Shown: positions 15,809 through 24,404 of the stretch, piece by piece
Layout: each line of letters starts with the position of its first letter
Position numbering within the stretch: the stretch's first letter is position 1
DNA from: Bacilli bacterium
GTDB lineage: Bacteria; Bacillota_I; Bacilli_A; RF39; UBA660
Direction: 5' to 3'
Assembly (NCBI GenBank): GCA_017459965.1
Contig: JAFUBW010000011.1
Span: 35,291-99,290, forward strand
DNA length: 64,000 nucleotides
Program-made: the position numbers and the translations under genes
The notes under the pieces: model-generated
What the model was told of the DNA's origin: nothing
The model's input: the letters and a program-made list of their open reading frames with translations, nothing else
Database searches by the model: none

Positions 15809-16783
15809 AATTGATTCAATATCAAAAGCATAATCATAACTTATTTTACTAAGAGGTTTTGTCTCTATAAATGCTCTTTCTTTATGCGAAAATTCAACAA
15901 TATCTTTTGAGCCAAAAGACTTAAATTTTTTCTTGATTTTTTTTAAAATATCAAGTTCTTCATTAGTAAATAAAGAGGCATCAAATTCCTTTTTCGCATA
16001 GATATTATGAAATTCATAATCACTAATAAAATCTACAGTATAATCAATTATTTTTTCTTGAGAGCATTTATTTAATATATCTTCAAATTGATCAGGTACA
16101 GGACCATATGGTAATCTTGCATATTCCAACCCTGTCATAGATTTACAACTATTTTTGTAATATAGAAAATCAGAATAAAACATTTCCTTTAACAATTTGG
16201 TTTTAAGAACTGCTTCTTTTGAAAAAAATAAAATTATATTGTATATTTTTTCTTTTGAAAATTTTGAATAACCATTATATTCATTTGGTTGATCATTATT
16301 ATTAACAATTAATCTCTTCGTATTATTTGGCAATATATCAATAATTTTATTGCTTATTTTCTCATATTCTTTATCAGTAAACTGATTTATATTAGCATCA
16401 ATTAATGTTTTTATGGTATCTGGCTTTGCTCTCATACTCTTTAATAAAATTAAATAACTATCATTTGGTATCGATTTCCCTTTTTCATAGCTTATCAATG
16501 TTTTTTTTGCACAGCCTATTACTTTTGAAAAAAGTTCTTGAGATAAATTGTATTTTTTTCTTAACTCAATTATTTCTTCCTTTGTAATTCCATATTCTTC
16601 ATTATATTTAGCTATTGCAATTTCTGAAGCTCTATTATCTAAATCTGGATCATATACTAAATTATTACAATTTTCACAAAATCTTCTTTTTGATATAAAA
16701 GTTATTTTTTTACCTTTAATATAAAATTCATGTTTATACTCTTTTACATAAGATTTTTCACTTTCACAAATATCACATTTCAT
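15806..16783 (-). CDS. MqsA-type antitoxin fused to a Panacea (SocA/DUF4065) domain
   Basis: 325 residues. An N-terminal zinc finger (Cys3, Cys6, Cys36, Cys39) and an HTH of MqsA type (KKYNLSQELFSKVIGCAKKT, LISYEKGKSIPND, about 75-110) are followed by a linker and a Panacea domain (about 190-300; KLLKEMFYSDFLYYKNSCKS, LEYARLPYGPVPDQ). MqsA-like regions repress the operon; Panacea domains neutralize diverse toxins. It lies 14 bases downstream of the small toxin gene, toxin first as in mqsRA. The palindromic operator at 17188 is its likely target. Confidence 0.85.
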   Translation of the reverse strand: MKCDICESEKSYVKEYKHEFYIKGKKITFISKRRFCENCNNLVYDPDLDNRASEIAIAKYNEEYGITKEEIIELRKKYNLSQELFSKVIGCAKKTLISYEKGKSIPNDSYLILLKSMRAKPDTIKTLIDANINQFTDKEYEKISNKIIDILPNNTKRLIVNNNDQPNEYNGYSKFSKEKIYNIILFFSKEAVLKTKLLKEMFYSDFLYYKNSCKSMTGLEYARLPYGPVPDQFEDILNKCSQEKIIDYTVDFISDYEFHNIYAKKEFDASLFTNEELDILKKIKKKFKSFGSKDIVEFSHKERAFIETKPLSKISYDYAFDIESI

Positions 16784-16797
16784 AAAAATTATCTCCT

Positions 16798-17127
16798 TTA
16801 CTTATGATCTATGTGGAAAGATAAGCAAACAGTAGCATCTTCTTTATTATATTCTTCTATCTTAATTTTAATATAAACTAAGTTATCATTTATTCTTTTT
16901 TTAAAGGTTAGGCCATCATTTCCATTTTTTGAGAAAAATGGTCTATAATCAGGTACATAATCATATGCAGATAATAGTAAGATTTCATTCCAAGCCAATT
17001 CCTCACTTATTCCTATTTCTAATAAATCTTGAAGATAGTTTCTATCTCTTCTTATTATAAATTTTCTCTTACCTTCATGCACCAATTTTTTCATTCTTGC
17101 TAGTTCTCTTTTCTGTTTTTCATTCAT
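16798..17127 (-). CDS. MqsR-like toxin
   Basis: 109 residues. KKLVHEGKRKFIIRRDRNYL near the N-terminus, ILLLSAYDYVPDYRPFFSKN in the middle and NDNLVYIKIKIEEYN...VCLSFHID at the C-terminus follow the order of MqsR, a RelE-fold mRNA interferase cutting at GCU. Identity to E. coli MqsR is low, so the cut site cannot be inferred. The operon position before an MqsA-Panacea antitoxin supports the call. Confidence 0.75.
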   Translation of the reverse strand: MNEKQKRELARMKKLVHEGKRKFIIRRDRNYLQDLLEIGISEELAWNEILLLSAYDYVPDYRPFFSKNGNDGLTFKKRINDNLVYIKIKIEEYNKEDATVCLSFHIDHK

Positions 17128-17187
17128 ATGATGCCCCTTTCCCCCTTTTTTTCTATTAGTTTATGCTGCTATTTCTCCCTTTTCAAT

Positions 17188-17220
17188 AAAAATGGTAACA
17201 TATGTTACCATTTTTGTCAA
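17188..17220 (-). promoter_or_regulatory. toxin-antitoxin promoter with 28-bp perfect palindrome
   Basis: On the minus strand: TTGACA (17215-17220), 17-base spacer, TACCAT (17192-17197). The palindrome at 17188-17215, centred on GGTAACATATGTTACC, covers spacer and -10, so a bound dimer would exclude RNA polymerase. Typical autorepression layout. Confidence 0.85.
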
Positions 17221-17355
17221 TAGTTAATTATACCAATTCTTTTTCATTTAATAAATATTAAAAATTATTAATTAACTGAGTATTTAATTATCATCATTAT
17301 ATATTTACATTTGTTAAAATAATATTCTTACTAATTACTACCAAATATAATAAAA

Positions 17356-17373
17356 GTGTTGCAATTGCAACAC
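17356..17373. promoter_or_regulatory. 18-bp perfect palindrome GTGTTGCAATTGCAACAC
   Basis: A perfect dyad just upstream of the rightward promoter, with much higher G+C than its surroundings. Likely a protein binding site; regulator unknown. Confidence 0.5.
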
Positions 17374-17562
17374 GACAAAACTCGCTTTATATGTTATTTT
17401 TAACTTGTATAATTGAAATATCATTTATACATGGAAAAATCACCATTAAAGGTGATTAAGAAAATAGTAAGAAAGAAAATTCTATACTATGTTATATATT
17501 ATACAGTGATATTTATATAATTTCAATAGTGTATTGCTTTCTTTCTAGAAAGGAGGAAATAT

Positions 17563-17790
17563 ATGAATACTTATTATTTAAATATTAATCAACAAGACAA
17601 TTCAGGATATAATTATGAAGTTCATAAAGAATTATGTAGATATTGCTTCCCATATAGATCTAACTTTATAAAATTAGGATCGTTTGTATATGAATCAAAT
17701 GCTATATTAAAAGCCAAAAATTCTTTCCCATATATGGCTAGCAAAATTGATGGATGTAAACATTGTTGTCATTCAATCAATAATGATTAA
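17563..17790 (+). CDS. small Cys-rich protein with long leader
   Basis: 75 residues with three Cys clusters: CRYC near 26-29, and CKHCCH near 66-71, around a conserved-looking centre LGSFVYESNAILKAKNSFPY and IDGC. Probably a small metal-binding protein of a type widespread in Firmicutes; no function known to me. A very strong AAAGGAGG lies 9 bases upstream. The 140-base leader contains a hairpin and a segment (AAGAAAGAAA) complementary to CTTTCTTTCT next to the ribosome site, so translation may be RNA-controlled. Confidence 0.65.
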   Translation: MNTYYLNINQQDNSGYNYEVHKELCRYCFPYRSNFIKLGSFVYESNAILKAKNSFPYMASKIDGCKHCCHSINND

Positions 17791-17812
17791 AAAATTGTCA
17801 AATGACAATTTT

Positions 17813-18535
17813 TTAATTTTCAATATACTTGCATTTCGGATAATTACTACATCCAATAAACTTACCATATTTACCATTTCTTTCAACTAGTTTTCCACCA
17901 CATTTTGGGCAAAAATTATTATTTTTAGCAGCATTATTCTTAATATTATTAATATGTTTTCTTTTAATATTTTTATCTGTAATATTGATTTTATATAAGA
18001 TATCTACTATTTCATCTACATTATCTATAACAATATCTTTATAAGATGATATTTTATCCACTATAGTATAATTTCTAACCAATTCATCATCATGTTGTAT
18101 TTTTAATTTAGCATTACTAGGAATACATACTATATTATATATTTTAGATTCATCTATATTTAATAATTCAGATAATGATTTAACGTGTCCATAATTTTGT
18201 CTTATAGGGTTTTCACAAATATATTTATTTTTACCCATATACTTTATCCAATTTTTTGAATATTTATTACCAATTATTAATCCATTCCATTGCTTTGTTT
18301 CTATAGAAAATATTCCATATGGTGAAACTATAACATGATCTATTTGATGAGTATTTCCATTTATAGAAATAAATACATTATTTATTACTTTATATTTGTC
18401 ATTTGGTAATTTTTTTAACTCATCTTTAGTCCAATGTTCACCGAGAAATCCAATTATATTTTTCTCATTTTTATATAACCATACAACTATGATAATACTT
18501 AATATTGCTAATAACCACAAAATAATTGTAAACAT
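17813..18535 (-). CDS. NERD-domain protein with topoisomerase-type zinc finger (copy 1)
   Basis: 240 residues. Membrane segment (3-22), NERD nuclease-related domain (about 28-140: GFLGEHWTK, THQIDHVIVSPYGIFSIETK, QNYGHVKSL), and a C-terminal Cys4 finger of topoisomerase type (CPKCGGKL, GKFIGCSNYPKC). NERD has a PD-(D/E)XK-like fold; the D-H and E-T-K residues are present. The paralogue at 23611 has the same architecture throughout. Within the defence island it may be a membrane-anchored nuclease acting on foreign DNA; that role is inferred. Confidence 0.85.
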   Translation of the reverse strand: MFTIILWLLAILSIIIVVWLYKNEKNIIGFLGEHWTKDELKKLPNDKYKVINNVFISINGNTHQIDHVIVSPYGIFSIETKQWNGLIIGNKYSKNWIKYMGKNKYICENPIRQNYGHVKSLSELLNIDESKIYNIVCIPSNAKLKIQHDDELVRNYTIVDKISSYKDIVIDNVDEIVDILYKINITDKNIKRKHINNIKNNAAKNNNFCPKCGGKLVERNGKYGKFIGCSNYPKCKYIEN

Positions 18536-18555
18536 TATTTCACCTACTTATATTA

Positions 18556-18795
18556 TTAATCATCTTCATTATAAAAATCATCATCTTCTAAATCCTCTTC
18601 TTCAAAACTCCATGGATCAGCATTACCTTTTTTTACTTCTTCTTTTTGCCATTCTTCTAATCCATAGCTATCAAGTTCTTCTTCTGTATAATCAGATTCA
18701 TTTTCTTCTTTTTGATCTTCTAAAAAAGAAAATAATCCAAAAGCTTGTTGACTTTTTTTCTTATCATTACCAAACAAATCATTAAATAAACCCAT
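18556..18795 (-). CDS. small acidic protein
   Basis: 79 residues from the ATG at 18795 (AGGAGATGACAAT upstream; longer in-frame starts lack a site). MGLFNDLFGNDKKKSQQAFG leads into a strongly acidic tail (EEDLEDDDFYNEDD). The N-terminal GLFNDLFG pattern is common in small low-GC Firmicutes proteins. It precedes the NERD gene by 20 bases. Function unknown. Confidence 0.6.
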   Translation of the reverse strand: MGLFNDLFGNDKKKSQQAFGLFSFLEDQKEENESDYTEEELDSYGLEEWQKEEVKKGNADPWSFEEEDLEDDDFYNEDD

Positions 18796-18886
18796 ATTGT
18801 CATCTCCTATATTAATTATAGCATAGTTAAAGAATTTATTAATAATATTGTTTATGATAACGATTGTTTTAAAACTGATATGCATT

Positions 18887-20644
18887 TTAATTTATACAAT
18901 TTTTCAAATGCTTTCTTAATTCTTCATCACATGCATAGATATATAATCCATTTATTCCTCTTGTCATTAAAATTCTTAATTCATTTTTTATTAATATTTC
19001 ACCAAATTCTCTTTTAGTTCCATCTTTCATAGTTCTTCGTCTAGTAGCCTTATTATTACAACTACATTTTGGATCAAAAATTATTCTATTGTTCCTAAAT
19101 TTTACTGATGGACCAATTATAACTCCAACATAATTCAAATCAAAACCATGAATTGTGAATGTTGATCCTACCTCGTTAATAGTATGAGGTTGTTCAGTCC
19201 ATGACATCTCTTTTATTTTTTTCTTATCTAATTTATCTAATGTTCGTCCTATTTCATAATTCCAAGGTTTATGCCAATTATCTATTTTTACTTCCCAATA
19301 TTTACTATTTTCATTTTTATGTAAATCACTATATTCCCAATCATAAGTAGCAACTAATCTAGATAATTTTGAATTATCTTGTTTTTCTTTTGAAATTATA
19401 GCCTTATCCAATAAATTTGGTGTATCAAATATTTTTATTTCATAATTACCAGTATCTTTTGGAATCTTATTTACTATACCATTTTTAGTAAAATCATCTA
19501 TCCATTTAAGCACTTTTTTATTGGCTTTAATTCTTAATTGATCTTTAAGAATTATATAATTATCATTTTCCTTTGCCATTTGTTTATAATGTTGTAAAAT
19601 ATCATATTCCCAATATTGTTCGGTAGTTAAAATTTGATTTGCATCAAACATTATAACAGTTACTTTTGATCTTTCTAAAATATCTTGTAATTGATTTTCA
19701 CCTCTATATGATTGTTTTCCTTGTGTTAATAATAAGTGTGCTTCATCAACAAAAACTACATCAAATAATTTATCGTCGTTAAATTTATTAATAAAACTTG
19801 TTGGAGAATAAACTAAATCACCCTCAACGCATAATTTTTTAAATATTTGTTTATATACCGTTCTTTGTTCTCTTTGATTTACAAGTAAACAACATTTTAA
19901 TTTCTTTTGTTTATGTGTAGAATCACTTCCCATAATAATTTGATCTTGTGTACACAATTCATAAAATGTACTGCTACCTAAGACTGTTTTTCCTGTGCCT
20001 GCTTCTCCTTCTACAAATATTAATTGTCCTTTTTTATCATTTAATAAAGCATCGAACACTTTTGAAACAATTAAATCTTTTGCGTGATTTTGTTCATTTG
20101 TTAATTTATGCAAAGGTGAAGACTTAAATATTGCTGAATCTATTATCTTTGATTCAATTGGAAATAAATTTTCATCATATTTTCTTAATTTTTTCCATAT
20201 TTTTGAAAAAATCTCATTAAATTCATCAGATGTATAATATTCGTTTTGTGGATTTTCTCTAAAATTATGGACTTTTCTTATATTCTCTGCACCAGATAAA
20301 TAATGCATTAATCTATTTTCTATATCCAATGTCAAAGATTTATTAAAATGTTTATGACCTATTATATATAACTCAGCATCATTATTATTCAAATTTTTTT
20401 GCCATTTATTTCCCTTTTTACTATCTCTAAAATGTTCTTTAGTTCTTTGAAATATATTGTTTGATTCGCCAACATATACTTCGAATTTATCGTTTTTATT
20501 CCATGTATGAATATATACTGTCGGATAATTATTAATTATCTTTTTTTCTAATTTATTTTTATTAACATTCATCTTTAATTCAAAATCATTTAAACTTTTT
20601 TCATTATCCTTTATTTTTTTTATTATTGGACTGGCTAATTGCAT
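18887..20644 (-). CDS. GIY-YIG plus DUF2075 helicase-like protein
   Basis: 585 residues. An N-terminal GIY-YIG nuclease-like domain (about 41-115: PTVYIHTW, FEVYVGESNNIFQRTKEHF) is fused to a DUF2075 P-loop ATPase, related to superfamily 1 helicases and Schlafen-type ATPases. Walker A is GEAGTGKT (213-220) and Walker B VVFVDEAH (about 295-302); the C-terminal helicase motifs include VGSTFTIHGFDLNYVGV and LMTRGINGLYIY. The MazG-like gene lies 19 bases upstream on the same strand. This pairing recurs in defence islands, which suggests a joint anti-phage role. Confidence 0.85.
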   Translation of the reverse strand: MQLASPIIKKIKDNEKSLNDFELKMNVNKNKLEKKIINNYPTVYIHTWNKNDKFEVYVGESNNIFQRTKEHFRDSKKGNKWQKNLNNNDAELYIIGHKHFNKSLTLDIENRLMHYLSGAENIRKVHNFRENPQNEYYTSDEFNEIFSKIWKKLRKYDENLFPIESKIIDSAIFKSSPLHKLTNEQNHAKDLIVSKVFDALLNDKKGQLIFVEGEAGTGKTVLGSSTFYELCTQDQIIMGSDSTHKQKKLKCCLLVNQREQRTVYKQIFKKLCVEGDLVYSPTSFINKFNDDKLFDVVFVDEAHLLLTQGKQSYRGENQLQDILERSKVTVIMFDANQILTTEQYWEYDILQHYKQMAKENDNYIILKDQLRIKANKKVLKWIDDFTKNGIVNKIPKDTGNYEIKIFDTPNLLDKAIISKEKQDNSKLSRLVATYDWEYSDLHKNENSKYWEVKIDNWHKPWNYEIGRTLDKLDKKKIKEMSWTEQPHTINEVGSTFTIHGFDLNYVGVIIGPSVKFRNNRIIFDPKCSCNNKATRRRTMKDGTKREFGEILIKNELRILMTRGINGLYIYACDEELRKHLKNCIN

Positions 20645-20663
20645 TTAAAACACTCCTTTAAAA

Positions 20664-20978
20664 CTATAATTTATTATATTTAGTGCTAACTCCTTTAGCT
20701 TTTTCAACAGGATATTTTTTAGCAGTTTTTTCCATTTTATCTAAAACTATTTGTTTTGGATCAACACCCAATTTTTCAGCCATTTGAATACAATAATTTA
20801 ATACATCAGCTAGTTCCTCTTTTACATCATCTAAATTATATTCATTATTCCATTGAAAACACTCTAATAGTTCACCTGCTTCAATGGAAATACTTTTTGC
20901 TAAATTTTCTGGGGAATGAAATTGATCCCAATCTCTTTCTTCATTAAAACATTTTATTTTTTTAATTAATTCTTCCAT
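20664..20978 (-). CDS. MazG-like nucleotide pyrophosphohydrolase
   Basis: 104 residues, a single all-alpha NTP-PPase domain. The Mg2+-binding pattern ExxE(n)ExxD is seen as EAGELLE (about 32-38) and EELADVL (about 55-61). Such enzymes hydrolyse (d)NTPs to monophosphate and pyrophosphate. First gene of the operon with the GIY-YIG/DUF2075 protein, with AGAGGTATT before the start. It may deplete nucleotides on infection or remove modified nucleotides; undecided. Confidence 0.88.
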   Translation of the reverse strand: MEELIKKIKCFNEERDWDQFHSPENLAKSISIEAGELLECFQWNNEYNLDDVKEELADVLNYCIQMAEKLGVDPKQIVLDKMEKTAKKYPVEKAKGVSTKYNKL

Positions 20979-21055
20979 AAAATACCTCTTTTAATAAATT
21001 ATATCATGAAACTATATTAAATGTCATTTTTTATATTTTAAAAAAAGAAAGATTT

Positions 21056-22165
21056 TTATTCTTTCTCTTTATCTAACATTTCTTTAATAGCTTTGGCTAT
21101 TTTTTCACCTAATAAAGGCGGAACTGAATTTCCTATTTGGATATGAATATCCGTTTTTGAACCTTTAAATATATAATTATCTGGATAACTTTGGATCCTA
21201 GCAGCTTCCCTGGCTGTTAATCCCCTATTTAGATATGGATGTATGCATCTTGATGATGATATACATGAAAAATTTCTTGTTATTGTCATTCCTGGTTGAT
21301 TTGCATCTAATCTTGCATATGTATTACCATATCCAGATTTAGGTTTATATTCATTTGGTATATCGACTTCCCATACACTTTTACCCATAGGAATAAATGT
21401 CATCATTTTTTTAGCTTTCTCATTATGAATTGATGGTTTATGATGAGTTAATGTCTTACTATTTTTTCTCATTCTTTTTTGATATTCGTTTTGATATTCT
21501 TTATCATAATTATTGTATTCAACATCATCGCTTTGTGGTAGGTCTCCAATTGCATCCCATAATGTTAATACATTTTTGTATCCTTTTTCTTTTTTTAAAG
21601 AATGGGTTCTATTAGGAAATTTAATATCAATGTCTAACCTTGTACCAATAAATATAACTCTTTCTCTTAATTGTGGAACACCATATTCAGCTGCATTTAA
21701 TAATTTATATTCTATTTTATATCCAATTGATTTAAATGATTTTATTATATTTTCTAAAACTCTACCTTTTTCCATCGACAATATTCCCGATACATTTTCC
21801 ATAACAAAGATCTTTGGTTTAATTTCTCTTACGATTCTAACATATTCTTTAAATAATTTATTTCTAGGATCATCAATAAATCTTTTTCCTAAAGTTGAAA
21901 ATCCTTGGCAAGGCGGTCCTCCAATTATGACATCAATATCATTTTTTTTATATCCTGTATTAACTAAAAGTATATCTCCATTTATTTTTGATATATCTTC
22001 AACTATATATTTTACTTTTTTGTGATTTGCTACATATGTATCAGCTGCGGGTTGCCAAATATCATTCGCACTAACTATATTAAACCCAGCAATTTCAAAT
22101 CCAGTTCCTAATCCACCAGATCCTGCAAATAATTCAACACAATTATACTTTTTAGACTTATTCAT
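21056..22165 (-). CDS. DNA (cytosine-5) methyltransferase
   Basis: 369 residues from the ATG at 22165, which has AGGTGG 5 bases upstream. All C5-methylase motifs are present in order: FAGSGGLGTGFE (I), GGPPCQGFST with catalytic Cys86 (IV), ENVSG (VI), QLRERVIFIG (VIII), a target-recognition region (about 200-300) and GNSVPP (X). It methylates cytosine in an unknown site, protecting against the divergent endonuclease. Complete length for a type II enzyme. No short vsr or C protein gene is beside it. Confidence 0.95.
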   Translation of the reverse strand: MNKSKKYNCVELFAGSGGLGTGFEIAGFNIVSANDIWQPAADTYVANHKKVKYIVEDISKINGDILLVNTGYKKNDIDVIIGGPPCQGFSTLGKRFIDDPRNKLFKEYVRIVREIKPKIFVMENVSGILSMEKGRVLENIIKSFKSIGYKIEYKLLNAAEYGVPQLRERVIFIGTRLDIDIKFPNRTHSLKKEKGYKNVLTLWDAIGDLPQSDDVEYNNYDKEYQNEYQKRMRKNSKTLTHHKPSIHNEKAKKMMTFIPMGKSVWEVDIPNEYKPKSGYGNTYARLDANQPGMTITRNFSCISSSRCIHPYLNRGLTAREAARIQSYPDNYIFKGSKTDIHIQIGNSVPPLLGEKIAKAIKEMLDKEKE

Positions 22166-22177
22166 ATTAACCACCTA

Positions 22178-22195
22178 TGTTAATTATAACATAAA
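22178..22195. promoter_or_regulatory. methyltransferase promoter dyad
   Basis: TATGTTA-atta-TAACATA covers a TATAAT read leftward, 12 bases before the methyltransferase start. A possible autoregulatory site. Confidence 0.4.
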
Positions 22196-22263
22196 ATAAT
22201 TATGTGCATTAAAAATATGTTCAAAAATAATAATATATGTTAGAATAAAAATAGGTGATATAA

Positions 22264-23016
22264 ATGTTTACTGAAAAATTTATTTTAGAAAAATATAATG
22301 AAATAAAAGAATCATGGGAAAAATATTTAAAAAATAAAGGGGTTAAATTATCTTCATTAAAAAAGAAAAATGGTTCTTATACATTAAATGCGTTGGTTCT
22401 CATATATTTATATGCTAATATTAAAAAAAATATATCTAAAGAAGAAATAACAGTTTTTTTACAAAATTTAGGATATCAAATTAATGATATGCAACAAGCA
22501 AGACATCTATCACAACAGTATGGTTGGTATATAATATCTGGTCAACGAGGAGATTCTGAATGTGAAAAATATAATGTTGAATCAGGTGAATATATGTTAA
22601 TTACTATTAAAGAGCCATATCCAAAATTTAATGATAAAAGAAGAGCTGAAAAATTATCAACTAATTCATGGAATGATTTAAAAAAACATTATGGTAATAG
22701 GTGTGTATCTTGTGGATCAGAAGATAAAAAAAATAACCTGTTATATCCAAATTCAATCACTAGATTACAACAAGGCCATAAAGACCCTAGAAAACCATTA
22801 ACACTAGATAATATTATTCCACAATGTCAATTTTGTAATGGCGCTAGTAAGAATTCATTTGTCTTTGATAACAAAGGTAAAATAGTAAAAATATCTGATC
22901 CAAAATTCATTTTAAAATCGGATGAAAATATTAAAATAGACATGTTAAAATTATTAATGAAGGAAAATATAGAAAAAGCTGAAAAAATACTAGAAGATTT
23001 AAAAAAACAACCATAA
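22264..23016 (+). CDS. HNH-type type II restriction endonuclease
   Basis: 250 residues. The C-terminal half carries an HNH nuclease: CVSC (Cys147, Cys150), GHKDPRKPLTLDNIIPQC with His172, Asn183 and Cys188, and CNG (Cys191), a ββα-metal fold with a structural zinc. The N-terminal 120 residues are helical and presumably recognise DNA. It is divergent from the C5 methyltransferase with 98 bases between, the classic restriction-modification arrangement. Recognition site not predictable. It uses GGTGATATAA as ribosome site. Confidence 0.85.
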   Translation: MFTEKFILEKYNEIKESWEKYLKNKGVKLSSLKKKNGSYTLNALVLIYLYANIKKNISKEEITVFLQNLGYQINDMQQARHLSQQYGWYIISGQRGDSECEKYNVESGEYMLITIKEPYPKFNDKRRAEKLSTNSWNDLKKHYGNRCVSCGSEDKKNNLLYPNSITRLQQGHKDPRKPLTLDNIIPQCQFCNGASKNSFVFDNKGKIVKISDPKFILKSDENIKIDMLKLLMKENIEKAEKILEDLKKQP

Positions 23017-23070
23017 TTATTGCTTATTTTAAGATGAATATTATATTAAAACAATAAATATATTTAAAAA

Positions 23071-23096
23071 AATTGCTAAATAGCAATTTTTTATTG
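23071..23096 (+). terminator. terminator of the endonuclease gene
   Basis: AAATTGCTA / TAGCAATTT stem followed by TTTT. Confidence 0.75.
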
Positions 23097-23145
23097 ATAT
23101 TTATTTAACAGCTTCCATAAAACTCATTATAATTATACCACAATA

Positions 23146-23176
23146 AAAAAACATATACAAAGTATATGTTTATTCA
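23146..23176 (-). terminator. terminator of the Mrr-like gene
   Basis: AAACATATAC / GTATATGTTT stem around the stop of the minus-strand gene, with a T run on that strand. Confidence 0.65.
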
Positions 23177-23544
23177 TAAATGCCATTTTCAAATTCTGCT
23201 CTATCTAAAATAATGATACCTTCTTTTGATGCCTTTTCTTTTATTTCTTTATCTGCATAATAGTTAGTTATTATTAAACCACCTACTACTTTTTCTCTTT
23301 CAATATCTTTTCTTGTTTCTTCAATTTGTTCATCGCCAATTTTTGTATTTAAATAAGTTTGAACTGTATATTTTACATCATCTTTTCTTACTAGCATATC
23401 ATTATCATTAGTTGGATTATTGTCTTTTAATCTGGCATCATCCATTTCTATTGGATAATATCCATGTTTATAAAACATAGTACCAACATAATTTCTAAAT
23501 TCTCTTTCATCCATATAATTATCTACAATTTTAATTTCTTCCAT
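23170..23544 (-). CDS. Mrr/restriction-endonuclease-like protein
   Basis: 124 residues from the ATG at 23544 (AAAGGAG upstream). The region NDNDMLVRKDDVKYTVQTYL followed by IEREKVVGGLIITNYYADKE, KEGIIILDRAEF follows the Mrr_cat pattern of a PD-(D/E)XK core, with D and a Q-type third position (VQTYL instead of VQ-K). It lacks the usual Lys at the third site as far as I can see, so it may be inactive or need a different metal site. Related to type IV restriction proteins. Monocistronic between restriction-modification and NERD genes. Confidence 0.6.
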   Translation of the reverse strand: MEEIKIVDNYMDEREFRNYVGTMFYKHGYYPIEMDDARLKDNNPTNDNDMLVRKDDVKYTVQTYLNTKIGDEQIEETRKDIEREKVVGGLIITNYYADKEIKEKASKEGIIILDRAEFENGIYE

Positions 23545-23610
23545 AACTAGTATCTCCTTTATCATCTATAATTATATCATAACAAAAGAAAGTATTTAAT
23601 ATATAATTAA

Positions 23611-24363
23611 CTATTTTACACTTCGTGTATAATTACATTCTGGATAATTTGAGCATCCTATAAAATATCCATATTTACCTTTTTTATTAACTAATTTACC
23701 ACCACATTTAGGACATTTATTATAATTATTATTAGCATTGTTTCTAATATTATTTATATGTTCTTTTTTAATATTTTTGTCTTTAATATTACTTTTAATT
23801 ATTATATCAATTATTTCATCTACATTATTAATTATAGGCTCTTTATAAGATAATATTTTATCATTTATCGTATCATATCTTACTAATTCTCCATCATGTT
23901 GTATCCTTAATTTTGCTCTACTTGGTATGCATACAATATTAAATATTTTAGATTCATCTATATTTAATAATTGTGATAATGCTTTTACATGTCCATAATT
24001 TTGTTTTATTGGATTGGGATAATTATATTTTCTTTCACCATAATATCTTGTCCAATTCTTACTATGTTTTGAACCTGTTATAAATCCATTAAATTGTTTT
24101 GTTTCAATACAAAATATACCATATATTGATACAACTATATGATCTATTTGATGAGTACTATTTCCTGTTGAAATAAGAATATCATTTAATATTCTATATC
24201 TATTTGTAGGTAATTTATTTACTGATTGTTTTGTCCAATGTTCACCTAACCAACCAATAATTTCTTTTTCATATAAAATACATATTATTGATGAAATAAA
24301 TATAAAAATAACTAATGGATTAGTTAAAAAATATTTTAAGAATTCATTCACAAATACACTCAT
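23611..24363 (-). CDS. NERD-domain protein with topoisomerase-type zinc finger (copy 2)
   Basis: 250 residues. Membrane helix (about 13-28), NERD domain (GWLGEHWTK, THQIDHIVVSIYGIFCIETK, QNYGHVKAL) and C-terminal Cys4 finger (CPKCGGKL, GYFIGCSNYPEC). It differs from the copy at 17813 mainly at the N-terminus and at scattered sites; the bulk of positions match by eye. The catalytic D-H and E-T-K residues are kept. It follows the HEPN/DUF3883 operon on the same strand after about 40 bases. Confidence 0.85.
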   Translation of the reverse strand: MSVFVNEFLKYFLTNPLVIFIFISSIICILYEKEIIGWLGEHWTKQSVNKLPTNRYRILNDILISTGNSTHQIDHIVVSIYGIFCIETKQFNGFITGSKHSKNWTRYYGERKYNYPNPIKQNYGHVKALSQLLNIDESKIFNIVCIPSRAKLRIQHDGELVRYDTINDKILSYKEPIINNVDEIIDIIIKSNIKDKNIKKEHINNIRNNANNNYNKCPKCGGKLVNKKGKYGYFIGCSNYPECNYTRSVK

Positions 24364-24404
24364 TTATACACCTCTATTAAAATTATACCATAATAAAAAC
24401 TAAC

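Larger units (their letters stand above)
17128..17562. other. gene-free stretch between divergent genes
   Basis: 435 bases. It holds the toxin-antitoxin promoter (17188-17220), about 130 bases of AT-rich sequence with nothing recognisable, the palindrome at 17356, a rightward promoter near 17387-17415 (TTTATA, 16 bases, TATAAT) and a 140-base leader with hairpins (AATCACC/GGTGATT at 17447-17463) before the 75-residue protein. Confidence 0.6.
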
